From NCBI RefSeq assembly GCF_021130785.1, contig NC_060211.1:21313001-21377000 (forward strand): a stretch of DNA of 64,000 bases. The letters are read 5' to 3'. Under the pieces are notes generated by a model. The model was not told the DNA's origin. It did not search any database and worked only from the letters and a program-made list of their open reading frames with translations. This document shows, in pieces, positions 36,001-46,733 of this stretch. Source of the stretch: Homalodisca vitripennis. Lineage: Eukaryota > Arthropoda > Insecta > Hemiptera > Cicadellidae. The position numbers and the translations under genes are program-made. Every line of letters begins with the position of its first letter. Within the stretch, counting starts at the first letter, position 1.

Positions 36001-36508
36001 AACTGGCGTAAAACTGTAAAGTACTCCTTAAATCCAACGTTAGTCTCATTCTTGCTCCGTACCGATACTTTTTATGAATATTTTTAATGGAGTTGTAAAT
36101 GTAAAAGGGGATGAATACTTTATGGACTCGATGTATTATACGTAATGAGAACCATTGCCAGAGGAAAAATAAATTAAAAGGACTTAAAGAACTACTGACT
36201 CGATGACAGCGGCAGTTTTTCTTTATTCATTCTGTTGGTCAGTTCATGTGGGAACATGGCGATTTGACATTTGGCAAATAGAATGAATTTAAAGATAAAA
36301 TAATCCTTAAACTAAAAACAAATTGTAAAAGAGACCCTGTTTTAGTGGTTTGCAAGAAATCTGATAATAAGGCGAAATAGTACAGCATTGAGGCAAGGAC
36401 CACGTCATTGTAACTTATTTATTCACAATCACTGGTGTGTAAGCTTAATAATATCGTCAAGAGAGTTAAAGAAAAGGTTTTAAAGCCTCATCGAGAAAGC
36501 GTTGATTT
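36001..36508. other. Noncoding stretch between relics
   Basis: Probably includes the 3' flank of the decayed mariner copy. No terminal repeat was recognised. Confidence 0.5.
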
Positions 36509-36665
36509 AGTAAGATTTGTTTATTTTAACCTAGTTTGTAGTTATGTATTAGGTTAGTAATTTACCTGAAGAAGAAATAAGATTGCAGATCTCGAAACGT
36601 AGTGTTACTGATTTTTTGTTTCACTGAACGATGGCAAATGTCCGGAAAAATCCTGTTTCCTTCAC
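36509..36665 (+). repeat. Dispersed retroelement-like tail, copy B
   Basis: About 95% identical by eye to 2504-2661. A shorter, more diverged echo (GACGATGGATGATTGAAAAG) lies at about 37181-37240. Confidence 0.75.
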
Positions 36666-37489
36666 AAGGATTCTAAAGTAAAAAATTGATAAATTGAGAG
36701 TAGGCGGATCTATAAATATTATGTGGTTAGTCATGCATTGGAAGAATCTAGAGCTTTGACTATATTATTTTCACAGTATCTGTGTAACTAATATAGTCAA
36801 ATCTAGAAGGAAAATCGATGATACAACGAGTGTGGGTTATCTGGTTAGTATTTGTATGATTGGACCAATGAAATCATCTCAGGGCATTTATTGGAACTTT
36901 GCAGAATGTCTTGTACTAGAAAAACGTAGGTAAAGTTGGCGAAATTATTATAAACCAGACCACTATTTCGAACATAAATTATACGAGTTAGTTTTTTATA
37001 TATCGTATAACTAATGTGTTTGTAATTTGAAGTTGCTTTGAGTTGTTAGCATTATTTAGGAAATGCTTAAAAAATAACATTATTGTGTTTAAACATTGTG
37101 TATATGGTACTTATACTTTAACATTTGTCTGGTCATGTATTTGCGTTTCTGTGTGTTTTACTGAATTTAAAGTCAGTTATTGACGATGGATGATTGAAAA
37201 GGATAACAGGATTCCGTACACTGTTTTCCTTCGTTGTATATTAAAAACATTCAATACTACATTTCATATAGTATGTCAGTTTTAAAATACTAAACAAGAA
37301 AGGTCGTTAATTACAAGGAAACCTCTTAATATAAGTATTTTAAGGGAATTTGTTATATGAAGTTAATCATTAGTATTCTAAATGCTGTTATATAACATCA
37401 TCATATTCCAATTAATTCAAATCGCCACATAAAATTATGTTCTCAGAAAGAATATGCAATAATATATTTTTTAAGCTAATACGATATAT
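36666..37489. other. Noncoding AT-rich stretch
   Basis: Nothing recognised except the weak echo of the dispersed tail near 37.2 kb. Confidence 0.5.
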
Positions 37490-37715
37490 AGCTTACTAGT
37501 TCAATCACTAGCCCATTAGTCCGGATCACTAGTTTACTTCACCAACCAATTAGCACAGTTCACTTGCTAGTAAGCCCGGTTCACAGCTATTAGCACGGTT
37601 CACTTGCTTACTAATGCGGTTAACTAACTTAGTCAAGTTCAATACCTTACTAGTACTGTAATCTAGCATCCTGGACTAGTACGATTATTGTACTACTCTT
37701 ACTAGCTTATTGATA
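37490..37715. repeat. Degenerate CACTAG/TTAG minisatellite
   Basis: Short variants of TAGT(C/A)CGGTTCACTAGCTTA recur many times with spacing of about 25-30 bp (for example at about 37500, 37525, 37555, 37580 and 37605). The array is strongly diverged, so no exact period can be set by eye. Confidence 0.65.
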
Positions 37716-38984
37716 CTAGATTATTGTGTCCATTTACCACGTACATTTTACCACGGTACTCAGAATTGTGCGGTAACTCTCAGAAGAGCTTTCATCTCCT
37801 TTCACTACAATCAACCATTTTGTCATTTCATAGGCAACGGAATTCCATTGATGCGAATGTTGATGCTAGTTATAAAACCTTCATATTGCAGATTCACATA
37901 AAATTTATATTTAAATAAGAATTCCAAGGAAGTTCATGAACTTCCTAAAAGTGCATTACTGTACAACCAATTTTAACAATTTCCAACTATACCTGGGAAG
38001 ACGTAAAAGTGGTGAATTAACTAGATGAGCCAAGACTTTAAAGGCCAACCTATACATTTATTTTTATGATATTAAATTATGTACCAGTCTTTGTGGATAT
38101 TAAGACTAATCATTACATTGTGCATTTTCTATTATTTTATAATAAATCCATACATTGTAAGATAATATGACGTAAAAACATCATGCATGATACTTAATAT
38201 AAAAACGCGTTTTAATTATATGATTTTAAATTGACTTAAATTTACGTTATTAGCAAAATAATATTTTACATTTTTTACAGCAGTAAATTTAAGAATTAAG
38301 AAATTTATAGTTTAAACGCAATTTTACCATGGTAATATACAAGTACAACATGACAGTAAAATTAATTTTGTGAGAACTAAAGATCTATAATTACCAATAC
38401 AAATAATAAAGCAACTTTATGTTCCTCAAGACAGTAAACTAGAGATTGGTGTTCCACTTAACAAGCTGCAACTTCTCCCATAGTTCTGTAAGTACAAATA
38501 CAAGTAAAATGAAGTAGGAAACTTTACAGTTCGCCTTAATTCGATTTTCTCGACCTCGCTTTTGTTCATTTAGGACTAAACTTATTTTACAATCTATAAT
38601 TCTTTTCTTCAAAGCATAAAATGTAAGAATAAAAAGCTTGATTAAATAGACCGCTGTTTTATGTGATTTTTCTAGAGAAATCTGCCATTAAGTACGTGTC
38701 TCTACATCGAAACTATTTATAGAGTTCGTTTTGACTTTCATTCGGGATCTCTTAAGAGAGATGTCGACTCCAGATTTCAGTAGTCAAGTCTAGGACAGTG
38801 TAATGTCTAAAAGTTGGTTTTAAGTATGTCTGACTACAAAAAAATATAATTTTATGATACAGGATTGTTTTATATCTTTAACGAATTCAAGATTTGTTGG
38901 AATTTTTGATTATATGTACAATGAAAATTCCATTTCATCATCATATATTGGTTAGGTGTTGGATTGTGGCAGAGGGATTAAGGA
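37716..38984. other. Noncoding AT-rich stretch
   Basis: Two overlapping frames at 37710-37918 in different phases lack motifs. Nothing else was recognised. Confidence 0.5.
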
Positions 38985-40625
38985 GGCCTTGCATAATAAT
39001 AATAATATATAATAATAATACTTTATTTTCCACGATTTACAAACAAATATAAAACCATTTAAATTTTTTGGAAATACACTGACAAAACAATTTAATAACA
39101 TAAAATAGAAAAACTCCTTTCCTAATAAAAAATATTCCAGCCAACAAGCTGCTCTCCATGACGCTTGCATCTGACTAAAACGTTCAGAGGCATATAATGA
39201 AAAACCGTATATATATTTAAACACATACATACAGTATAAATAAATATACAATACAACAAAGTTGCCATTCACTAACCCATCTTCACAATACATCTGATAT
39301 ATTAATAATTACAAGTTTGGCTAATACCAATCACAAGGAAAATAACAAAAAGTTGTAATAATGGTAAAATAAATTCAGAATTTAGAGTACTATTTAAAAA
39401 AAAATTTTTTAATTTTAATATTGAGCTCAAAACATTTCTTAAATCACCAATATTATGATTTGTCAAAAACCAAGCCTTCAGAATAAAAAAATCCAAGATA
39501 TTACATGATTTTATTTCGCTTAGAATCTAAATAAAAAGCTTCGGTCCTATATACTGAATGGATTTCCTAAAAGATTCTTTGTTTACTTTCCGTATTCTGA
39601 AAATTCTGTCATCTATACTTCTAGCCCTGTGCAATAAATCATGTGTTCCAACATTCCCACTGCGCAAATAAAAAATTCTTAATAATTTATATACATACAA
39701 ATGTTTTAGCGGCAAGATTTTTAACTGATCATACAGTGGAAAAGCACTTTCTCTTCTATTTTTGTTTAATATTACACGAATCAAGTAGTTTTGTGTTGTT
39801 TTTAATGTATTGATTAAATACTTGTATGTACCTCCCCAGCTTTATACAGCATCCTGCAACCTTGATTGTATTAGAGCAAAGTATAATGTTCGCATCAATT
39901 CGTATCACAAACATTTCTGAGAAAATGAAAAGATCTAATCGTAGATCTTAATTTGCTATGCAACTCCGTGATATGATTTTGCCAAGTTAATTTACTATCC
40001 ATGGTAACGCCGAGATATTTAAAAATGTTTTATTTTCTCTACGTATTGACAGCTACACAGATCTGGGATACAATTTATTCTGTGGTATTGTAATTGTAAT
40101 TGGAAAGCAAAAATTGATATAGTTGGTTTTTTATTTACGTATTTACGTTTACCATAACATGCATATCATTTTCAAAGCACCAGTTTTTTAAGAGATTTAG
40201 GTCCCTACTTATCTGATCGTATAATACTGCAACCTCCGCTTGAGAATATGACAACGCATCATCATCCGCAAAAGCACTTAAATTAACCGAAAAATCTACT
40301 TTCTAATAAATCATTTATAAAACCAAAAATAGGGTTGCTGATAAAACCGATCCTTGCGGTACTCCCGACTTCACGGTCACAGGGGAGATTAGACAGTCTT
40401 TAATACGTACTAGCTGTTTTCTGTTCACCAGAAAACTTTCAAACCAGTTTAACGCCACACCTCTAACTCCTACCTTTTTTCTAATTTTTTTAATAATATA
40501 GCATGGTTAAATCAAATGCCTTTCTAAAATCAAGAAATAAGACTGTTGTTTTCTGATTTTCACTAATACTGCTGTAAATGTACTCGTATATTTAAGGAAA
40601 TAAGTTTAAGTTTGCAATCCCATTA
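38985..40625 (-). pseudogene. 5'-truncated LINE (jockey-like) ORF2 with 3' tail
   Basis: Read on the minus strand from 40625, the following appear in order and across frameshifts: LFLDFRKAFDL (motif A), VALNWFESFLVNRKQLVRI, SGVPQGSVLSATLF (motif B), a YADDALSYSQ-like segment (motif C, partly degraded), KYLGVTMDSKLTWQNHI, then RVILNKNRRESAF and SFRKSIQYIGPKLF near 39540. The region ends with a noncoding 3' part and an (AATAAT)n-type tail at 38995-39020. The endonuclease and ORF1 are absent, the usual outcome of incomplete target-primed reverse transcription. It belongs to a different subfamily from the LINE at 46.7-51 kb. Confidence 0.9.
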
Positions 40626-43460
40626 AAATTTTCCATTAACACACCAGAAAATTTCAGATGGATGTTATATAACCTATTTGCTCTCTGGCCCATTGCATTT
40701 GCAATCATATCAACAAAGATTATTTATGAAAATATTGTAACACATATACTAGACTAGTTCAAGTTATGTACTCATATGTAACAGTGCAAAACACATTTAA
40801 CTTCAACACATTGTGTACATTAGCCGCTACAGGACTCATAGAAAATTAAATCTGAATACAGAATTTTGCCCATGTTCATGGAATTGGATGCTGCCTGCTC
40901 TACATTACGTCACCTGGGAATTCTTTTATTACTCTAGAGAGGGAAGAGCACTTAGTGTTCTTAGTTTCAAAACCCAAGTATATATTTCTCATTTTCTGGT
41001 TTATAGCAAAATGTAAATCGTACATAACTGAGTTTAAAATTATACCACGGATTCAAATGTAATACTTGTAATTTAAATGTAGCTTTAATTGTTTTTTTAT
41101 TATTTTAATAATTTAACATATTCTAAGAAAATAGGCACATTCATAGCGAATATAGTACCATTACATTCTAAACCCATTTTCCTAATATCCTTTTAAATTG
41201 AAAAAATTAAGTCGTACAAACGTTCACGATGCATTTAATTCTTCAAATTTTTCATAATAAAACAATACAGAATTAATACAAATTATTGCTTAATATTGAA
41301 TATGAAAATTCAAAGTTATATTTTCCTGAGCATTGCCTATTTAAAACATTTTTATCAATCATTAAAATAAACGCAATGTGCAGTAATACATTTTTAATGT
41401 GAAATTGAAAGTTAATGTTTACATAAAAACTTAGTTGGATAACAAACCTCTTATAACATTTTAGCAGTTCAAAAAAGAATATTATTAAATAATACACTCA
41501 GAGAAATATAACATTAATAATAACATCTATTTAAGCTTAAAAGGTTTACAAGAATATAAATTTATAACCAACAATACTAACATGGAATTAAAGTTAATAT
41601 AACCACAAACATCATATATATTTACACTATTTTTGTACTAATAAACATGCCAAATTTTATCAATTTTGTAACATTTTACAAATACCAAAATATTATTATT
41701 AGTATTTTCAGTGCCCTCTTAAGTTTCATATTATTTTTGAAATTAATTCATAATGAAAACTTTATTGTTACAAGGTATTAATTCTAGATATTAATAATTT
41801 AGTTTTTCAAGAAAGAGATTAATAAGGTTTATAAATTTTTATATAATTATAAACCTTTCCTTATACAATATATTTTCCGTTGGTTAAATAGAATCTCATT
41901 TATTTTCGTGAAATAAGAAATTTATTATTTCAAATAATAAATTGTTATATATTTTAATATTTATTTATTTAACTCCTCTCAATAACTTTTTAAATTGCTT
42001 TCACTTGCAGGACATTACCGAACCTGAGATCCATTCCAACAATAAAGTACAAGATAAATTCTCCCTGTAGCAATAGACCATCAGTCCTTTATAAACCCAC
42101 AGTCACGTCTGAGATATATAAGCTTGCTTAATGGAAACAAAGTTGGCTGACATAAAAGGCAGATTCTATCGGCTTATAAGAGTAGCGGGTTGCTAAAGCA
42201 AAACCAGGTTAAATTTGGTCAATAATTGATCAATTTATGAAACAAGAGCATTACTTGTGTGATATTAATACACGAGTTTAGAATGAAACTCCTTGAAGAG
42301 GTGGAGGAGCACTTATGTACCAACAAATCACACCGTTTTTCATCCAATTTTGCCCATTATTCTTCACGAATTTACCATTAAGGACGCAGCCATGTATGAG
42401 GCGTTATACTTCTATACAGCGGGAATAAATTTCAATATGTGCCATGAGTTCTTTTAACCAATAATTTTCTTCCAATATTTGGATAAATCTTATTTTTATT
42501 GCCAAAACTCCAATCCTGTTCAGCCAGCCAATTCTTCCCCATCAATGGTAGTAATTCCTATAACGATCTCGACTCGTTGCTTAGACGATGAATGAGCTGA
42601 AAATGTTCGTCTAATTGTTATCTTGTCAAAAGTGTGACATTGTTTGCTTCAGTTTTATGTCCCATTATTAAATTCACCAAGTCAAGTGTTAAATTCAATC
42701 ATTGTTACTGTATATCTTCTGTAGTATAGTTTTATCTTGGCTATTACCCAATGTGAAGGAAAGATAAACATTTACAAATCTGTATTGAAATAACTAGTTC
42801 TAAACCATACAGTCTCTTGCTATTATGAAACTTCAAGTTTTTAATATTCTAAGCACTGTAAATTTAAAATCTGTGCGTGACGATACCTTCAGTGTTCACT
42901 TTCTGGATTACCAAAAGCGTTGTTAAATCTTTAAAATATATTATTATAGTTTATAAAATACAATCAAATATTCCGTTATTTGCTAACGTTACAAAGCGTG
43001 AATTACCATTGGAGTTTAAGTAAAGAAACTTTGAACTGGTAAATCAAATTAAGAAGCAATATAAAGTTTCCATCGCCATATTATTCATACTTCCAGACCT
43101 ATGAGAGAGGTGGTGTTCCGTAAAGTGAGAAAACTTTGCCAATCTGCTTGCAATTATCGGTTTATAAAATCTAAGGATTGCTCAATTATTTCTACTGCTT
43201 TCTCAATTTTGTATGCGTGTTTTCCTCATTACTTACGTAATTGTGTATTGGGTATTGAAATTTTCTTATAAGCTTCTTATAGGTAATATTTTCTGGTTGT
43301 TATTCAAAACAAATTACTGCTATTCATAATTTTTATGGTGTGTTTGAATAACTTATGTTACAATACATTATTAGCTGACTGTTATATTAGTCAGGGAACT
43401 AGTAAAATTGATCTTATCTCTCAGCCTGTCCGCATGACGTAACCTTAAAAACGGATTTAC
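40626..43460. other. Noncoding AT-rich stretch
   Basis: No gene, RNA or clear mobile element was recognised in 2.8 kb. The 67-codon frame at 40813-41016 and the minus frame at 41273-41497 lack motifs. Confidence 0.5.
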
Positions 43461-43651
43461 CTAATAAATTTATTTATTTATTTATTTTATTTACATGCAA
43501 CAATACAGGTTACACACCCAATTACATTTTGCATGTTTAAATCAAGATGACATGCAATAATATTCACACATTCAAATAAATTCAGTCCAGTCCAGTGTTC
43601 CACCAAAATAGTTCCATTAAATAGATAATTAAGCCTAAAGATAAATAACAG

Positions 43652-43653
<2 letters not shown>
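43461..43653 (-). repeat. Possible LINE 3'-end fragment with TTTA-rich tail
   Basis: A TTTATTTATTTATTTATTTT tract at 43468-43493 is followed by noncoding sequence up to the (AT)n microsatellite. The orientation and tail resemble the 3' ends of the minus-strand LINEs nearby, but no coding sequence is attached. Class uncertain. Confidence 0.35.

Positions 43654-43654
<1 letters not shown>

Positions 43655-43712
<58 letters not shown>
43655..43712. repeat. (AT)n microsatellite
   Basis: About 58 bp of uninterrupted AT. It abuts the composite element on the right. Read on the minus strand it creates an artificial IYIYIY frame. Confidence 0.98.
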
Positions 43713-43713
<1 letters not shown>

Positions 43714-43734
43714 TCGCCTTCGGCTCGCTGGGGG

Positions 43735-44490
43735 CTACGCCCCCAGGCCCCCATGATGTACGCTTGCAAATTCGGGGATGAGCGGTTAAATTTACGCTTG
43801 CAAATTCGAGGATAAGAGAGATTTGGTGATTGGTAAAATTCGGACATGAGGTCATGCCAGGAAATTCGGGAATAAGAATGATTTGGTGATAGGTCAAATT
43901 CGGGCATTATGTAATGTCAGGAAATTCCCAGGGGGGGTTGGCGTTACCGAGGGTTAAGACATCAGGGGGTGATCTTGTCATACCACGAACTTCCCAAGGG
44001 GGGTTAAGAGATTTAGTGATTTGTAAAATTCGGACTTGTGGTCATGCCAGGAAATTCCCAGGGGGGGTTTAAGAGATTTGATGATTGGTAAAATTATGAC
44101 ATGAGGTCATGCTAGGAAATTTCCAGGAGGGGTTAACGTTACCGGGTGATAAGACACCGGGGGGTTATCTGGTCATACCAGGAACTTCCCCGGGGGGGGG
44201 GGGTTAAGAGATTTGGTGATTGGTAAAATTCGGACATGAGGTCCGCCAGGAAATTTCCAGGGGGGTTTTAACGTTACCGGGGGTTAAGACATCAGGGGGT
44301 TATCTGGTCATACCAGGAACTTCCCAAGGGGGTTATGAGATTTGGTGATTGTTAGAATTCGGACATGAGGTCATGCCAGGAAATTCCCTAGGGGGGTTAA
44401 TGTTACCAGGATGGTTAACACATCGGGGGGTTTAATTTACTCAGGAGGTTATATGGTCATACAAGGAAATTCCAGGGGGGTTTAATGTTA
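43735..44490 (+). repeat. G-run minisatellite
   Basis: A composite unit of roughly 130-200 bp recurs about five times. Its blocks are GAGATTTGGTGATTGGTAAA, ATTCGGACATGAGGTCATGC, CAGGAAATTCCCAGG with a G5-G8 run, AACGTTACCGGGGGTTAAGA, then CATCAGGGGGTTATCTGGTC and CCAGGAACTTCCC with another G run. Runs of 5-10 G recur in phase, so G-quadruplex potential is high on the plus strand. A further isolated unit lies at 44840-44890. Confidence 0.85.
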
Positions 44491-45169
44491 CCTTCGCTAA
44501 CGCTCAGTCAATTCACGATGTGCTCCCGTAGACGTATACTAGTCAGTCGTTTACGAAAGTAGGGTGGTTAATTTTAACCAAAGTTTTGACTTAAAGAGCA
44601 TTTTACGGCTTAACCGTTAGAGATACGACAAAAAGCGACTGGACCTTTCTTGTCGGAAATTTAATTTTGTGTTTCGATTGTGACCTCAGATTTGATCTAC
44701 GACCTATGGTTTAGTCGGTACAACGCTTGGGATAACAGTCTACACCGGTCAGCTGTTGTGTAAACAGATTTAGTGTAAATAAATTAAAAACTGCCTTTAT
44801 CAGATTATTACGTTGATCAGGGGGTTTGATTTAATCAGGTGTTCATCAACCAGGAAATTCCCGGGAGGGGGGTTAATGTTATCGGGGGTTATAAGAACGC
44901 ATGGTACTTTTCTGGGAAATGTGTGTCTGTGCTACGAGAATATGTGTACAGTAATTTTTATCAAAATAAAACGTTGATCAGGGGGTTTATATTACTTCGG
45001 AAATTTTCATTCCATACCAGAGTGTTGATAAGGAATCACTATTTCATTTTAAAAAGCACGCTGTCCCTATCTACTATTGAAGCTTCACTAACGCTCAGCG
45101 AACTCCCGATGTGGAGGGGGGGTTATAGTCACTCGTTAACGGAGTAATAAAAGTCCAATCTGGAACCAG

Positions 45170-46260
45170 CATGAATCGCACTAATTATAGTTGCAAAATT
45201 TAAAACACCTAAATTGACGACAAAGAATTAGCCATTTATAGCATTTATCAGGCTTAAGGAAAGATAAACGATAGAAAGCTACAGGAAATTTTTTGTAGAT
45301 CCTATAAATAGCTACTTACAAAAAGTTTTAAATTTAATCTAGGACCAACGGTTCGGCCACTATCGAGCACGAAAAGTAAGTTTTTAAGTGAAACTTTCAA
45401 TATAATCACGTTTTACGGCTAAACCATGAAGATAGAGTAAAAAGTTACAAAACCCTTTGTGTAGATCGCATTATTTTGTACTGAAATCAAATTTTTAATC
45501 TGGCCTAGAGCTAAGATTTTGTCTGAAATGGAGCCCAGAAAACAAAATCTCACGTAAAACTCAAATAATCAATACTTTAAAACACTTTATGCGGCCAAAC
45601 CGTTGAGGATAGGGCAAAATGTTACTGAGCCTTTTTTGTAGATCATTATTTGCTAAATCCTGTTGAAAATTTTTTTTGAGCTACGACCAACCGTTTAGCC
45701 GCTATCAAGCCCGGAATGTAAATTTGTAGGCGAAAATTTCCAAAGCTTTTCATTTAATAGCGTTTTGCGGTAAAATTAATGGAGATATAGTAAAAGGTCA
45801 CTTTACCTTTTTTGTAGATCATATTATTCCCTAAATCTAACCTTTGTTTTATTTTGACATCCGACCAATTGTTTCGCCGCTATCGACCCCAAAAACAAAG
45901 TTTTCACGTGAAAATTACAAAAAATATTTCACATAATCACGTTTTTCGGCCAAACCAATGGAGATAGGGCAAAAAGTTACATGACCTTTTCTGTAGATCG
46001 CGCAATTTTCTAATTTTATTGGTCAATCAGATTTGAGCTACGACCAACCGTTCGGCCGCTATCGGGCTCGAAACATTATTTTTATCGAAAAAATCTCTGG
46101 AATTTCAAATGTTCGAGCGTTTTGTCGCTTAACCATGGAAGATAGAGCAAAATGTCACTAAACCTTTTTTTGTAGTTCACTTCATTCCTGACTATGAATT
46201 TTTCGTTAGATCCGAGCTAGCTCCAACGGTTCGCGCGCTATCGTGCTTACAAAAAAGGCC
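45170..46260 (+). repeat. Decayed tandem satellite, period about 178 bp
   Basis: The block 'AAACC(G/A)TGGAGATAGGGCAAAA', followed by 'GTTAC...CCTTTTTTGTAGATC', recurs with its GTAGATC-like core at about 45294, 45461, 45640, 45814, 45993 and 46172. The spacings are 167, 179, 174, 179 and 179 bp. A second conserved block, GAGCTACGACCAACCGTT, and GGCCGCTATCG follow at fixed distance in several units. An outlying unit lies at 44600-44660. Units differ by 25-35% by eye, so the array is old. No unit has an open frame conserved across copies. Confidence 0.88.
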
Positions 46261-46564
46261 TGCAAGGGTGAAAAATATGCAAATTTTCTCGAATTTTTTT
46301 GAGGGGTTTAGAAGTAAAAAAGTCCGGTTTTCAGACTTTTCCTCCGGGTCATATTGTGAAAGGTACCTGCATTCCAAATTTCAAGTTTCCAGCACTTCTA
46401 GAACTATGTTAGAATTTGTATCTATATGTCAGTCAGTCAGTTACACATGCGGCTGTATAAGTATTTAGATAACAACGTAACTATAATAAAATTATAAACA
46501 AAAATAACAACAATAATAAATAATCATAAATATTAACAAAGTCAAGATAAGCCATAACAAAAAG

Positions 46565-46567
<3 letters not shown>

Positions 46568-46636
<69 letters not shown>

Positions 46637-46644
46637 CGCGTGCG
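46568..46644. repeat. (GT)n-(GC)n microsatellite, Z-DNA-prone
   Basis: About 60 bp of (GT)n passing directly into a (GC)n run of about 15 bp. Alternating purine-pyrimidine of this kind readily adopts Z-DNA. It lies just past the 3' side of the minus-strand LINE and could have grown from the LINE's simple-repeat tail. Confidence 0.97.
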
Positions 46645-46733
46645 TTTTTAATCACGTATAAACATCTTAATAAAAATATTGGTAGTGTAGTAATTTGTTA
46701 AATGTGTGTATGTAAGGTATTAGATTGTCTAGC

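Larger units (their letters stand above)
43713..46480 (+). repeat. Composite noncoding element abutting (AT)n
   Basis: A 2.8-kb block distinct in composition from everything around it. It starts immediately after (AT)n with CTCGCCTTCGGCTCG and a GGGGGCTACGCCCCC hairpin. It passes through a G-run minisatellite and two copies of a CGCTAACGCTCAG block, then a decayed 178-bp satellite. It ends with a TGTCAGTCAGTCAGTTAC motif and GCGGCTGTATAAG. No protein domain is visible on either strand. Similar GTCAGTCAGTCAG ends next to TA microsatellites occur in other animal genomes in my recollection, which I could not check. I infer a mobile or microsatellite-associated unit of unknown class. Confidence 0.55.

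Noticed and set aside
43487..43907. 136- and 90-codon minus-strand frames with IYIYIY runs
   Set aside because: They read through the (AT)n microsatellite and the adjoining minisatellite and have no protein features.
45170..46260. CRISPR-like array
   Set aside because: Units are about 178 bp and diverged, with no short identical repeats or unique spacers, in eukaryotic DNA.
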